From contig JAJFJD010000056.1 of NCBI GenBank assembly GCA_021774335.1, forward strand, positions 62,001-126,000: a stretch of 64,000 bases of DNA, written 5' to 3'. Source of the stretch: Alphaproteobacteria bacterium. Its GTDB lineage: Bacteria > Pseudomonadota > Alphaproteobacteria > UBA8366. The translations under genes and the position numbers were made by a program. The number at the start of each line of letters is the position of its first letter. The first letter of the stretch is position 1. The notes beneath the pieces were generated by a model. It did not search any database and had not been told where the DNA came from. It worked only from the letters and a program-made list of their open reading frames with translations. Below are positions 1 to 10,059 of this stretch, one piece after another.

Positions 1-2
1 TC

Positions 3-116
3 GACGGTATTTCCGTCGCGGACGATGACTTGAACACCGATATTCATGCGAGCGCGGAGTATCGCGCCCATCTCATCACGGTCATGGCAAAAAGGGCCGT
101 CGCCGCAGCCGGATGA
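3..116 (+). CDS. coxM: CoxM-like FAD subunit of a molybdenum hydroxylase, 3' end only
   Basis: Only the last 37 residues and the stop are present; the gene begins before the window. The tail carries the pattern [12 protein letters not shown] followed by RAVAAA, which is the usual C-terminus of the medium, FAD-binding subunit of the xanthine dehydrogenase / carbon monoxide dehydrogenase family. In that family the subunit passes electrons from the molybdenum and Fe-S subunits to a quinone or other acceptor. The CoxD, CoxE and XdhC-type maturation genes found downstream at 4143-8971 support the assignment. The substrate cannot be told from this fragment, so true CO dehydrogenase activity is not claimed. 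Confidence 0.75.
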   Translation, partial: DGISVADDDLNTDIHASAEYRAHLITVMAKRAVAAAG

Positions 117-139
117 ACCGGAATTTGACCGGGTTGGCA

Positions 140-171
140 GGGGGCCGGGGCCGTTATAGGCTCCGGCCCCC
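140..171 (+). terminator. Strong hairpin after coxM, probable terminator
   Basis: A 13-bp stem (140-152 with 159-171, one G-U pair) closes a six-base loop GTTATA. The stem is almost pure G+C and is followed by the T-containing stretch CTTACTTG. It lies between the coxM stop (116) and the ydbH start (190), so it probably ends the cox structural transcript. The T tail is weak, so it could instead act as an mRNA 3' stabiliser or attenuator. Confidence 0.65.
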
Positions 172-189
172 TTACTTGATGAAACAGAG

Positions 190-3100
190 ATGACGGAACC
201 GGAAAAGCAACCCGCGGCTCTCCCGACGAAAAGCCGTTGGAAAAGGTGGTTGGCTTTTTCCTCGGCCGGTGTCGGCCTATTCATCATCCTGTCCATCGTG
301 GGCGTTGCGCTCGCTTGGGCCTACCGGACGGATGTGGCCGAATGGGCCATCGCCATCTATCTCAAAGACCAGAAGACCAAGTCGGTTTCCGTAACCGTCG
401 AGAGCCTCGAACCCGATCACATCCGCATTAAGGATTTTCGGATGGAGGCGGATCAAACCGTCTCCATTTCGTCGATCCGCGCCACCTATGCGGTCGACGA
501 CTGGATCGACGGCATCGTCGACTCGATCACCATCGCCGGCCTCGCGGTGGAAACCAAAGGTGACACGGTCGAGATCGACCGGATCGAGGGATCAGGCTCC
601 TTTTCAGCATCACTCAAGGGTTTAAAATCACTTCAAGCGGGCTTCGATCTCGTTCGCATCCAGACCAGCGACCAGACATTTGAGCCGAGCCGCGTCGATA
701 TTGGATACGAAAACGGAATCCTGTCGCTCGATTCCGCGATAGCCGCGCCGCATGGATTCGTCACCTTGATCGGCAGTGGCCCACTCGACCCGGATGGCGA
801 TCCGTTTGAGCTTCACATTGCGGGGAGCGTGGACGCCGGCTTCACCTCGAACCTAGTCGCCAGGAAACGCATCCGGACCGCCGGCTACCTCTCGTTCGCC
901 GTTAACGCGGAGGTCCAGGATCCTCTCTTTTTCATGGACAAACACCCGTCGGGACGGCTGACAATCCCGCCCGACCTCACGGTCAACGGCCAAGCACGGC
1001 TGGGCCTCGACCGACTCTCGATCGATGGCACGGTTATTCCGATGGCCGAGCCGGATGTCCTGAATTTCAATTTCGCCGACCTCGTGACAACCACCGACGG
1101 ATCCAACGGATCGTTCAAACTATCGCTCGACGCGGCGAAGCGAAAAACACCAGGGATTGGCTTCACCAAGGCAAATGTCACGCTCAACGGAGCCTACGTT
1201 CTGGCTAAGGATAAGTTGTCGCTCACGATCGGCGCCGGCCCTGTAGCGCAGGTTCGGGACGTGCGGCTATCGAAGGGACTGCCGGTTGCGGGTGACTTGA
1301 ACCTCGAGTTCATCGACGACACGAATACATTTGTCTTCGATCTTGGCAAAGGCGCAGAGCGGCACAGCATCAACGCAAAACTGGCGTGGCGCGACGGCAC
1401 AATCTCGATGCAGTCCGAAGGACATCCGAGCGACCGGGCAGATCCGGTGATCTTCACGCTTCGCGGCGCGTTCGATGCGACCCCATTGCTCACCTCAATC
1501 CAGGACGCCAAAGGCATCAAGGGGAATGCGAATATCTTCTTGGCGGGCCGGATCACCCAGCCGCTGCTGATCATTGACGCAATGGCTGATGGGGCCGCTC
1601 CTTGGCCCGGTGACGTTCGGCTCGACGGCGCGGCCAAGCTGAACACCACGGGGCTGGCGATCCCAGGAGCCGACGCTGCCAAGTCGGCGAAAGACAGCAT
1701 CGAGATTACGCTAAAAGGATTCAACGGCAGCAGCGGGCACCAACGTGGAAAGGTTACTATTGCGGCCAAATTGGACAAGCGGTCGTTCGGCGGCACCATG
1801 TTCGATGAGGCGCTCTTATCCCTGGATGGACGGTTGACCTCCAGTGCGCGGGGGTATCAGTTCATCCCCAGCTTCGACAGCACGCTCTTCCTGAAAAACA
1901 TTCGAACGGAGAGCGGTTTGGTCGTGCCAACCGGGCTAACGCTGCAACTCACCGGCGACAAGAACCATCTCACCGTGCCGAACGATCTGTCCGGAGCCTT
2001 TCACGCCCTGACCTTTGCGCATCTGGACGCTGACGGATACATCCGCTCGAAAGGCGAGAAACAACCCATCCGCTTGACCATCCCGCAGTTGATCAGCCGC
2101 CAAGAAGAGAACGCGCAATATCAGCTTTACGCCACCGGTGCCGTGGTCGAACTGCCGAAGTCCAAACTATCGGCGCATGGCATCAACGCTTCCGTCGAAA
2201 CCAGCGCTACTGGAATAAAGTTCGGGCTTGAGGCGGGCGACATCCGTCACGCGGCACAGCCTCCCCTGACCACTCCCCTGTCCTTCTCAGCCAAGGGGCA
2301 AGTCAGGAAGCAGACTCTCAATATGACCCTTCAGGCCCGACAACGATACAGTCCACTCCAGGCGCGCGCCACGGTGCGGCACAACCTGAAGACCAATACC
2401 GGCCGTGTCGATTTTCGCGTGCCCCGATTCGAGCTGAAATCGAAGAAGTATACGATTGCCGATCTTTTCCCGCCGGCCGCTCAGATGTTCGATGAAGCGA
2501 AGGGCGCCAGTTCGTTGAAAGGCCATTTGTTGTGGGATAAGGATGTGGTGTCCGGGCAGATGGCCCTTCAGTTGGACAAACTGAGCCTGCATACGCCGGA
2601 CATGAAGCTCGACGATCTTGAAGGGACCGTCAACTTCATCGAACTCGTCCCGCTGTCGATGCCGCCGCGCCAGCGCATCAAGGGATCCGTCACCGTCGGC
2701 GATCTCGGCCCGTTGCCGGTCCAGCTTGAATTCCAACTCCGGGAAGATGGCGCTATCGCCGTTCAGGATTTTGACGTCGGTTTCGCCGGCGGACGCATGC
2801 GGACCCGTGGCCTGGTTAAGCCGGGCGACGAGTTGGACGCGGACGGCATGATCTACGTGCAATCGGTCGATCTTGCACAACTATTTCAGCTTATCGGTCT
2901 GGAGGGACTGGAGGGCACAGGCCGAATCACCGGCAAGGTGCCGGTGCGGCTGCGCGGCGAAAACCTCACCATCGGCAAAGGGACGCTGAATGCGGAAGGC
3001 CCTGGAAAACTGAAATACTCGGGCACGGCCCTGCAGCAACAACTATCGAACCGCGAAGATACGGTCGGTACCGTCGCACAGGTTCTGTCTGACTTCCGAT

Positions 3101-3321
3101 ACAAGAAATTGAGCATGGAACTGACCAAGGAGCCGAGCGGTACCGGTACGATCATGCTGCGCATGGACGGGGCGAACCCGGCGGTCTATGACGGCCATCC
3201 CTTTGCCTTCAATATCCGGATCGAGAGCGATTTCCACAAGCTGGGCCGCATCGCGCTCGGCGGCGTGGAGGCGGTAACCGACATTATCCGGCGTCCCGAG
3301 CGTCCAGCGGGGCAAGAATAA
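190..3321 (+). CDS. ydbH: YdbH-family AsmA-like intermembrane lipid transport protein
   Basis: This 1043-residue protein has a cytoplasmic positively charged start, one membrane segment at about residues 22-45, and then a very long periplasmic beta-rich region. That is the layout of YdbH, one of the AsmA-like proteins (with TamB and YhdP) that form hydrophobic grooves carrying phospholipids from inner to outer membrane in Enterobacteria. The C-terminal 250 residues (around FELKSKKYTIADLFPP and onwards) resemble the YdbH/dicarboxylate transport domain. It is longer than the about 880 residues of E. coli YdbH. The next two genes are YnbE- and YdbL-like, the same trio as in E. coli, which makes the call firm despite low sequence conservation. 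Confidence 0.85.
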   Translation: MTEPEKQPAALPTKSRWKRWLAFSSAGVGLFIILSIVGVALAWAYRTDVAEWAIAIYLKDQKTKSVSVTVESLEPDHIRIKDFRMEADQTVSISSIRATYAVDDWIDGIVDSITIAGLAVETKGDTVEIDRIEGSGSFSASLKGLKSLQAGFDLVRIQTSDQTFEPSRVDIGYENGILSLDSAIAAPHGFVTLIGSGPLDPDGDPFELHIAGSVDAGFTSNLVARKRIRTAGYLSFAVNAEVQDPLFFMDKHPSGRLTIPPDLTVNGQARLGLDRLSIDGTVIPMAEPDVLNFNFADLVTTTDGSNGSFKLSLDAAKRKTPGIGFTKANVTLNGAYVLAKDKLSLTIGAGPVAQVRDVRLSKGLPVAGDLNLEFIDDTNTFVFDLGKGAERHSINAKLAWRDGTISMQSEGHPSDRADPVIFTLRGAFDATPLLTSIQDAKGIKGNANIFLAGRITQPLLIIDAMADGAAPWPGDVRLDGAAKLNTTGLAIPGADAAKSAKDSIEITLKGFNGSSGHQRGKVTIAAKLDKRSFGGTMFDEALLSLDGRLTSSARGYQFIPSFDSTLFLKNIRTESGLVVPTGLTLQLTGDKNHLTVPNDLSGAFHALTFAHLDADGYIRSKGEKQPIRLTIPQLISRQEENAQYQLYATGAVVELPKSKLSAHGINASVETSATGIKFGLEAGDIRHAAQPPLTTPLSFSAKGQVRKQTLNMTLQARQRYSPLQARATVRHNLKTNTGRVDFRVPRFELKSKKYTIADLFPPAAQMFDEAKGASSLKGHLLWDKDVVSGQMALQLDKLSLHTPDMKLDDLEGTVNFIELVPLSMPPRQRIKGSVTVGDLGPLPVQLEFQLREDGAIAVQDFDVGFAGGRMRTRGLVKPGDELDADGMIYVQSVDLAQLFQLIGLEGLEGTGRITGKVPVRLRGENLTIGKGTLNAEGPGKLKYSGTALQQQLSNREDTVGTVAQVLSDFRYKKLSMELTKEPSGTGTIMLRMDGANPAVYDGHPFAFNIRIESDFHKLGRIALGGVEAVTDIIRRPERPAGQE

Positions 3322-3424
3322 CCATGTCCACCCGCTGGCGAAATCAGCCGTCTCGCGGTATGTTAATCGTCTTGCGGCGTGCAGAGATGCGGGCCGCGCT
3401 ACCGGTCAGCGAGGCTCCGGCATT

Positions 3425-3607
3425 ATGAAGCACGTTTGTTGGGCGGCCGGCCTTCTTATCGTGATGGTGGCGTGTACACCGAAGGTCGCGGTAGAAGCGC
3501 CAAAGGAACCCATCACCATCAATCTCAACATTAAGCTCGATGCCGACGTGCGCCTGCGCGTCGAGGAGAAAGCCAAAGACGATGTCAAAAGCAACCCAAT
3601 CTTTTGA
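3425..3607 (+). CDS. ynbE: YnbE-family outer membrane lipoprotein
   Basis: This is a 60-residue lipoprotein. The signal peptide ends in the lipobox-like VMVAC, so Cys17 would be the lipidated residue. The mature part ends with an INLNIKLDADVRLRVEEK stretch that is typical of YnbE. In E. coli YnbE joins the periplasmic C-terminus of YdbH to complete an intermembrane bridge for phospholipid movement. The gene lies 103 bases after ydbH and its 3' end overlaps the start of ydbL by 26 bases, which indicates translational coupling of the two small genes. Confidence 0.85.
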   Translation: MKHVCWAAGLLIVMVACTPKVAVEAPKEPITINLNIKLDADVRLRVEEKAKDDVKSNPIF

Positions 3608-3953
3608 TCGCAGGCCGCTGATTGCGGCGCTATTTCTCGCGCTCGCCGCGCTGCTTTTCACCTTGCCGCCGGTAACGGCCCAGGCCCGGCCGCTGGACGC
3701 GCCGCGCGCATCGGGTCAAGTCGGCGAGCGGTTCGACGGCTATGCGATGGTCCGCAGCGGCAGCGCGCCTGCCTCGGTCAAGAAACTCGTCACGCAGACG
3801 AACGCTCAACGCCGCGCCGTCTATCAAAAGCGTGCAAAGGAAACCGGGGCGCCGGTGGCGGATATCGGCAAGATCTATGCGAAGCAGATCATGGAATCCG
3901 CACCGAAAGGCACCTGGTTTCTGACCCAGGGCGGGAAATGGATCAAACGCTAG
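3582..3953 (+). CDS. ydbL: YdbL-family periplasmic protein (DUF1318)
   Basis: A 123-residue exported protein. I chose the ATG at 3582 because it is followed by a clean signal peptide (RRPLIAALFLALAALLF, cleavage near TAQA-RP); an in-frame start at 3540 would bury the signal. The mature domain has the DUF1318 pattern: a GQVGERFDGY stretch, then VNxxRRAVYQKRAKE-like and PKGTWFL segments. YdbL is the third member of the YdbH-YnbE-YdbL phospholipid transport set, where it is thought to keep YdbH and YnbE assembly in check. The overlap with ynbE fits a single operon. Confidence 0.87.
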   Translation: MSKATQSFDRRPLIAALFLALAALLFTLPPVTAQARPLDAPRASGQVGERFDGYAMVRSGSAPASVKKLVTQTNAQRRAVYQKRAKETGAPVADIGKIYAKQIMESAPKGTWFLTQGGKWIKR

Positions 3954-4142
3954 CGCATTAGCCGCGCGTCCAACACCATCGGAGAGCATTTCCGTCGAGA
4001 CTCCGCGATGGCTAGGTCATATGCCGCCTGGTCCTTGGGCTGCCGATTTGTGCTAAAATAGGCGGATAAGCCACAATCCACGCGCAGCGGCGCCAACCCG
4101 CCGCAGTGCCCTGATTTCCTGATACTTGGACGATTGCGATAT

Positions 4143-5065
<923 letters not shown>

Positions 5066-5069
<4 letters not shown>

Positions 5070-6310
5070 CGGCATCGTTGCCGGACGATACAGCCATTGC
5101 CGCATCGGGCGGACGGATTCCCGACAACATCATGCATTTCGCCCGGACGCTGCGGGCCGCGGGCCTGCCGGTCGGACCCGGCACGGTGCTGGAGGCAATC
5201 CGGGCGGTCTCGGCCCTCGGCATGAGCAGCCGCACGGATTTCTATTGGGCCTTGCACGCCGTTTTCGTCAACCGGCGCGACCAGCGCGATCTCTTCGATC
5301 AGGCCTTCCACATCTTCTGGCGCAATCCGAAGATCCTGGAACGGATGATGGCGTTGATGCTGCCGCAGATGGACATGGAATCCGACCCGAACATGGGCGA
5401 AACGCTCGCACCACGGATCGCCGAAGCACTCGCGCAGGGCAGCGAAAAACGGTCGAAGCCCCGCGAAGAGGAAGAATTAGAATTCGACGCGGCGATGACC
5501 TGGAGCCAGCAAGAGGTCCTGCGGACCAAAGACTTCGAGAAGATGACCAATGATGAGGTGGCACTGGCGCGCGCCGCTATTCGGCGTCTGCGGTTGCCGA
5601 TCATGGAAGTGCCGACGCGGCGTTTCCGGCCCAATCCCACCGGTGCACGCGCGGACATGCGGGCGACCTTACGCGCGGCCCTGCGGTCCGGCGGCGACAC
5701 CATTCCGCTCAAATACAAGCAACGCCAGATGCGGCGGCCGCCGTTGATTGTACTGTGCGACATATCCGGCTCGATGGAGCGGTATTCCCGCATGCTCCTG
5801 CATTTTCTGCATGCGATCACCAACGACCGGGACCGCGTCCATACCTTCCTGTTCGGGACACGCCTGAACAACGTCACGCGCTATCTTCGCTACAAGGATA
5901 TCGACGTGGCGCTGGCCAAGATCGCGGAAGGTGTGGAGGATTGGTCCGGCGGCACCCGCATCGGCCATTGCCTGCGCGATTTCAATCAGAATTGGTCGCG
6001 GCGGGTGCTTGGCCAGGGTGCCGTAGTCCTGTTGATCACCGACGGCCTCGATCGCGATGCCGGGGTTGGCCTGACGGCGGAAGTCGATCGGCTGCACCGC
6101 TCCTGCCGGCGGCTCGTTTGGACCAATCCGTTACTCAGATATGACGGATTCGAGCCCAAATCTCTGGGAATTCGGGCAATTTTGCCGCATGTCGACGACT
6201 TTCGCCCGGTCCACAACCTTGAAAGCCTGGTACAGTTGGCCGACATTCTTAGTGAACCGGCAAGCCGCCGGCACCCCGGCGTTTCGAAATGGCTGGAGAC
6301 AGCAGCATGA
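5066..6310 (+). CDS. coxE: VWA-domain protein, CoxE type
   Basis: A 414-residue protein whose C-terminal half is a von Willebrand factor A domain. The MIDAS motif DISGSM is at about residues 231-236 and is followed by LFGTRLNN, a WSGGTRIG segment and LLITDGLDRD, all typical of CoxE. The N-terminal part is helical and includes a run of acidic residues (EEEELEFD). With CoxD it forms the ATPase-VWA pair that matures the molybdenum hydroxylase. Both junctions are four-base ATGA overlaps, so it is in the middle of one operon. Confidence 0.92.
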
Positions 6311-6642
6311 CATCAGAAATTCCAACGGACGACGCAATTCTCCGTCAGGCGGTGGACTGGCGCGGGTCCGGCAAATCGGTCGCCATTGCGACCGTCGTGA
6401 ACACTTGGGGATCATCCCCTCGCCCAATCGGCAGCCAACTGGTGGTCAACCAGGACCGGGACTTCATCGGCTCCGTGTCCGGCGGCTGCATCGAGGGTGC
6501 GGTGATCGAGGAAGCCTTCAAGGTCATGGAGTCCGGTGCGCCGTCGCTGCTGGAGTTCGGCGTCACCGACGAAATGGCCTGGGAAGTCGGCCTCGCCTGC
6601 GGCGGCACGGTCGAAGTCTTCGTGGAGCGGCTGGATCAATGA
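6307..6642 (+). CDS. XdhC/CoxI-family protein, N-terminal domain form
   Basis: A 111-residue protein made only of the XdhC_CoxI domain. Visible signature segments are TWGSSPRPIGSQLV, GSVSGGCIEGAV and GLACGGTVEVFVE. Members of this family bind molybdenum cofactor and help sulfurate it before insertion into molybdenum hydroxylases. The ATG at 6307 overlaps the coxE stop, and an upstream in-frame ATG at 6289 inside coxE is unlikely. The Rossmann half is encoded by the following separate gene, as is common in cox accessory clusters (CoxF/CoxI region). Confidence 0.88.
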   Translation: MTSEIPTDDAILRQAVDWRGSGKSVAIATVVNTWGSSPRPIGSQLVVNQDRDFIGSVSGGCIEGAVIEEAFKVMESGAPSLLEFGVTDEMAWEVGLACGGTVEVFVERLDQ

Positions 6643-7349
6643 AAACGCAAATCCTTGACGCCATGCTGCACGCACAGGCCGACAAGAAGGCGGTCGTGCT
6701 GGTGACGAAGATATCGTCCGGCGACCAAGCGCTGCTGATCAACGGGGAGCCATCCGGCGCCTTGACGTTGGACAGCACACTGGAAGCTGCCGTAGAGAAA
6801 GCACAATCCGACGACCGCAGCCTGACCGTTGAGTCAAAAGGCGAACGGTATTTCGTTCATGTCTTCAATCCGCCCCGCCGGTTGATCGCCGTCGGCGCGG
6901 TCCACATTGCGCAATCGCTGGTTCCGATGGCCGCGATTGCCGGTTATGCGGTAACCGTGGTCGATCCACGCGGCGCCTTCGCCACCGGCTTGCGCTTTCC
7001 CGGCGTGACCTTGCTGACGGAATGGCCCGACGACGCCCTAACGGAACTCGCCCCGGACCGCCGAACGGCGGTGGTCACGCTGACCCACGACCCCAAGCTG
7101 GACGATCCCGCCCTCGCCATCGCATTGCGGTCTGATGCCTTCTATATCGGCTCGCTCGGCAGCCGGCGCACGCATGCGCGCCGCCTCGACCGGCTTCGCG
7201 AGCTTGGTTTCACCGACGCGGATTTCCGCCGCATTCACGGCCCGATCGGGCTCGATATCGGCGCGGTTTCCCCGGCGGAAATCGCGGTCTCGATCCTGGG
7301 CGAGATCACGCAGATCCTGCATCGGCCCGTGGCCGACAAGGCGGCATGA
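6639..7349 (+). CDS. XdhC-family protein with Rossmann domain
   Basis: A 236-residue protein. Residues 1-80 look like a degenerate XdhC_CoxI domain that lacks the GG-C motif of its neighbour. Residues 85-235 are the XdhC Rossmann domain with LIAVGAVHIAQSL, VVDPRGAFA, TLTHDPKLDDPAL, YIGSLGSRRTHA and GPIGLDIGAVSPAEIA. It likely completes the cofactor-sulfuration function together with the preceding small protein. The start ATG at 6639 overlaps the preceding stop (ATGA). An in-frame open stretch reaches back to 6141 but is only the reading shadow of coxE and of the first XdhC gene. Confidence 0.88.
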   Translation: MKTQILDAMLHAQADKKAVVLVTKISSGDQALLINGEPSGALTLDSTLEAAVEKAQSDDRSLTVESKGERYFVHVFNPPRRLIAVGAVHIAQSLVPMAAIAGYAVTVVDPRGAFATGLRFPGVTLLTEWPDDALTELAPDRRTAVVTLTHDPKLDDPALAIALRSDAFYIGSLGSRRTHARRLDRLRELGFTDADFRRIHGPIGLDIGAVSPAEIAVSILGEITQILHRPVADKAA

Positions 7350-8971
7350 GGTTTGGCGACACGCCCCTAAGCGACGCCGATGGCGCTGTGCTCGCGCATA
7401 GCGTCCGGACGAAGGGCATTGCCTTCAAAAAGGGCCGCCGACTGACGGCGGACGATGTCACCGCATTGGGCAAGGCCGGCATTACGTCCGTCATCGCGGC
7501 CCGCTTGGACCCGGACGACGTCTCCGAAGACGACGCGGCGACACGCATAGCCGCGGCGCTGCAAGGCGATCATCTGGCCGCCAGTGCCGCCTTCACCGGC
7601 CGGGTAAATCTCATTGCCACCCATCGCGGCCTTGCCGTGATCGATGATGTCATCAATGCCCTCAACCGGATCGATGAAGCCATTACCGTCGCAACCGTCC
7701 CGGCATGGGACCTCGTTGCACCGCGTCAGATCGTTGCAACGATCAAGATAATTCCCTTCGCGGTCGCCGAACCCTTTGTCGCGCAGTGCGAAACGCTCGC
7801 CCGCCAGGTACAGCAAGCGGTCCGGGTAGCGCCCCTAATGGCGAAGTCCATCGGCCTCGTTCAAACCCAATTGCCCGGCACCAAGGCTTCCGTCCTGGAT
7901 AAGACGACCGCCGTCCTGGCAGCCCGTCTCGAACGGCTCGACAGTACACTGGCCAATGAGTTGCGATGCGATCATGACGCCGCGCCTTTACAGACAGCCA
8001 TCGAAACGCAACTTTCGAACGGCTGCGACATGGTACTGGTCGCCGGCGCATCCGCCATCACCGACCGCCGCGACGTCATTCCAAGCGCGATCGAAGGCGC
8101 TGGCGGCACGATCGAGCATTTCGGCATGCCCGTCGATCCCGGAAATCTCCTGATGCTTGGGCGGATTGGCGACACACCGGTGGTCGGCCTGCCGGGGTGC
8201 GCGCGATCGCCGAAGTTCAACGGCATCGACTGGGTGCTGCAGCGTCTCTGCGCGGATGTCCCGCTTGCCCCGGCGGACATCATGGCAATGGGAATCGGCG
8301 GACTGTTGAAAGAGATGCCGGGACGGCCCCAGCCCAGAACCGGGGAGACAAGCGATCAATCGGCCCCACATGCTCCCCGCATCGCCAGCATCATACTGGC
8401 TGCAGGCCAATCCCGACGGATGGGCGACACCAACAAGCTGTTGGCCACCGTTGACGGCAAGCCGATGGTCCGCTGGGCGGTCGAGGCCGCCCTCGCCTCC
8501 GCCGCGACGCCGGTCTATGTCGTACTCGGCCATCAAGCGGACGTGGTGCGCGACGCGCTCTCGGGCGTGGATGTGACCTTTGTCGACAATCCTGAATTCG
8601 CCGACGGCATCAGCGCATCGGTCAGGCGTGGCGTCGCCGCACTGCCGCCCGATGTCGATGGCGCCGTGGTCATCTTGGGCGATATGCCGAAAGTAGGCAG
8701 TGCGCTGATCGACCGACTTGTCGCGGCGTATAATCCGATCGAAGGCCGTGCGCTTTGCATCCCCACCTGGCGGGGCAAGCGCGGCAATCCGGTTCTGATC
8801 GGAAAACAGTTCTTCGCCGAAATGCAGGACCTCGCCGGGGATGTCGGCGCACGCCCGCTGATCAGCCAGTATCCGGAGTTGATTTGCGAAGTCGAAATGG
8901 ACGATGACGCGGCCCTGGTCGACATCGACACACCGGAAGCGCTGGGCGCGCTGGGCGCGCTGGGCGACTAG
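7346..8971 (+). CDS. Molybdopterin-binding / MobA-like nucleotidyltransferase fusion
   Basis: A 541-residue two-domain protein. Residues 1 to about 335 resemble the MoeA/Mog molybdopterin-binding fold (VAGASAITDRRDVIPSA and PVDPGNLLMLGRIG segments). Residues about 345-540 are a MobA-like NTP transferase: SIILAAGQSRRMG with the substrate loop KPMVRW, then ILGDMPKV, RGKRGNPVLI and VDIDTPE. The MobA-like half probably makes the cytosine dinucleotide form of the cofactor used by CO dehydrogenase and xanthine dehydrogenase family enzymes. It is the last gene of the coxDE-xdhC operon (ATGA overlap). The extreme C-terminus ends in a triplicated 9-bp repeat encoding ALGALGALG. Confidence 0.88.
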   Translation: MRFGDTPLSDADGAVLAHSVRTKGIAFKKGRRLTADDVTALGKAGITSVIAARLDPDDVSEDDAATRIAAALQGDHLAASAAFTGRVNLIATHRGLAVIDDVINALNRIDEAITVATVPAWDLVAPRQIVATIKIIPFAVAEPFVAQCETLARQVQQAVRVAPLMAKSIGLVQTQLPGTKASVLDKTTAVLAARLERLDSTLANELRCDHDAAPLQTAIETQLSNGCDMVLVAGASAITDRRDVIPSAIEGAGGTIEHFGMPVDPGNLLMLGRIGDTPVVGLPGCARSPKFNGIDWVLQRLCADVPLAPADIMAMGIGGLLKEMPGRPQPRTGETSDQSAPHAPRIASIILAAGQSRRMGDTNKLLATVDGKPMVRWAVEAALASAATPVYVVLGHQADVVRDALSGVDVTFVDNPEFADGISASVRRGVAALPPDVDGAVVILGDMPKVGSALIDRLVAAYNPIEGRALCIPTWRGKRGNPVLIGKQFFAEMQDLAGDVGARPLISQYPELICEVEMDDDAALVDIDTPEALGALGALGD

Positions 8972-8978
8972 CCTCGCG

Positions 8979-9782
8979 TTATCCGGCGAAACGGCGATTC
9001 AGGAATTCCAAAATTACCCGGTCGATCCCGAAGTCGTATAGGTCGGCATGTGCGCCGCCCGGCACGAAATGCGCTTCCTTGGGCTCAACGGCGGCGCCGA
9101 AGAGTTGGCGCGCCAGACGCACGGGGATCATAGCGTCGGCATCGCCGTGCAGTATAAGAAGCGGCGCATCGAGCTTCGCGATGCGACTCATGGAATCGAA
9201 CCGGTCCAACAAGATATATTTGGCCGGTGTGTACCAATAATGAATTTGGGCAACATCGGTGATCCGGCTATACGGCGATTCGAGCACCACCGCGCCCACC
9301 GGGTTCTCGGAGGCAATCTTCGTGACGACGCCGGAGCCGAGGGACTCACCATACATAACGATTCGATCGGCGCTGATGCCTTGCGCTATCGCATACCCAT
9401 AGCCGGCGCGGCCGTCTGCGTAGACGCCGTCTTCGCTGGGTTTACCGCCCGTCCCGGCGTTGTACCGGTAGCTGACCAGCAAGACGCCATACCCGGCATC
9501 CAGGAAATGGCGCGCCTTGAAAGCCCGATCGCCGATATGACCGGCGTTACCATGCATGTAGACGATGGTTGGCCGGTCGTCTTGGGCCGGCGCACGCCAC
9601 CATCCGTGTAACGCAAGCCCGTCGCCGGTGGGAATCTTTACCGTCTGCATTTCCGGAACACCGAATTTAGCCGGGTCCGGGATCTCCTTGGTCGGGTGAT
9701 ACATCAGGGACCGCTGAGCGGCGAACAGCAACAGCAAGATGCCGATATAACCGCCGACGATCCAACCGATAATTCCGGGCAT
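8979..9782 (-). CDS. Membrane-anchored alpha/beta hydrolase
   Basis: A 267-residue serine hydrolase of the BEM46/YfhR-like group. An N-terminal membrane segment (WIVGGYIGILLLLFA) is followed by the oxyanion region YMHGNAGH, the nucleophile elbow YGESLGSG, the acid segment LHGDADAMIP and the catalytic His in GGAHADL. It is probably anchored in the inner membrane with the enzyme outside; the substrate is unknown. I chose the ATG at 9782, behind a GAGGCGAGGG purine stretch, rather than the in-frame TTG at 9803. It converges with the cox accessory operon, seven bases away. Confidence 0.87.
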   Translation of the reverse strand: MPGIIGWIVGGYIGILLLLFAAQRSLMYHPTKEIPDPAKFGVPEMQTVKIPTGDGLALHGWWRAPAQDDRPTIVYMHGNAGHIGDRAFKARHFLDAGYGVLLVSYRYNAGTGGKPSEDGVYADGRAGYGYAIAQGISADRIVMYGESLGSGVVTKIASENPVGAVVLESPYSRITDVAQIHYWYTPAKYILLDRFDSMSRIAKLDAPLLILHGDADAMIPVRLARQLFGAAVEPKEAHFVPGGAHADLYDFGIDRVILEFLNRRFAG

Positions 9783-10059
9783 TCTGGACAACCCTCGCCT
9801 CAATCACATATCTCCCCCTCACTGCCGGGTGGAGCCGGGTAAATTCTTCGAAATGACTATTCAAACAATCAATGATCCGAGCCGGTTACGTCACTAAACT
9901 GTAATATTATGAAGGTGTTAAAGAATCGTGTCCGCAGCGAGCCGTATAATGGCCCAAATAATTTCATGTTCAAGACTTCCTTATGTCCCGTCGGTCTACT
10001 AATACCGGGTGCAAGCCAAGCGCAGGGCGGACGTCGCCTCATCCAACCATGGATACCGC

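Noticed and set aside
8938..8967. Three copies of the nine-base repeat gcgctgggc at the end of the molybdopterin-binding fusion gene
   Set aside because: It is too short to be more than replication slippage in the C-terminal tail; no further copies seen.
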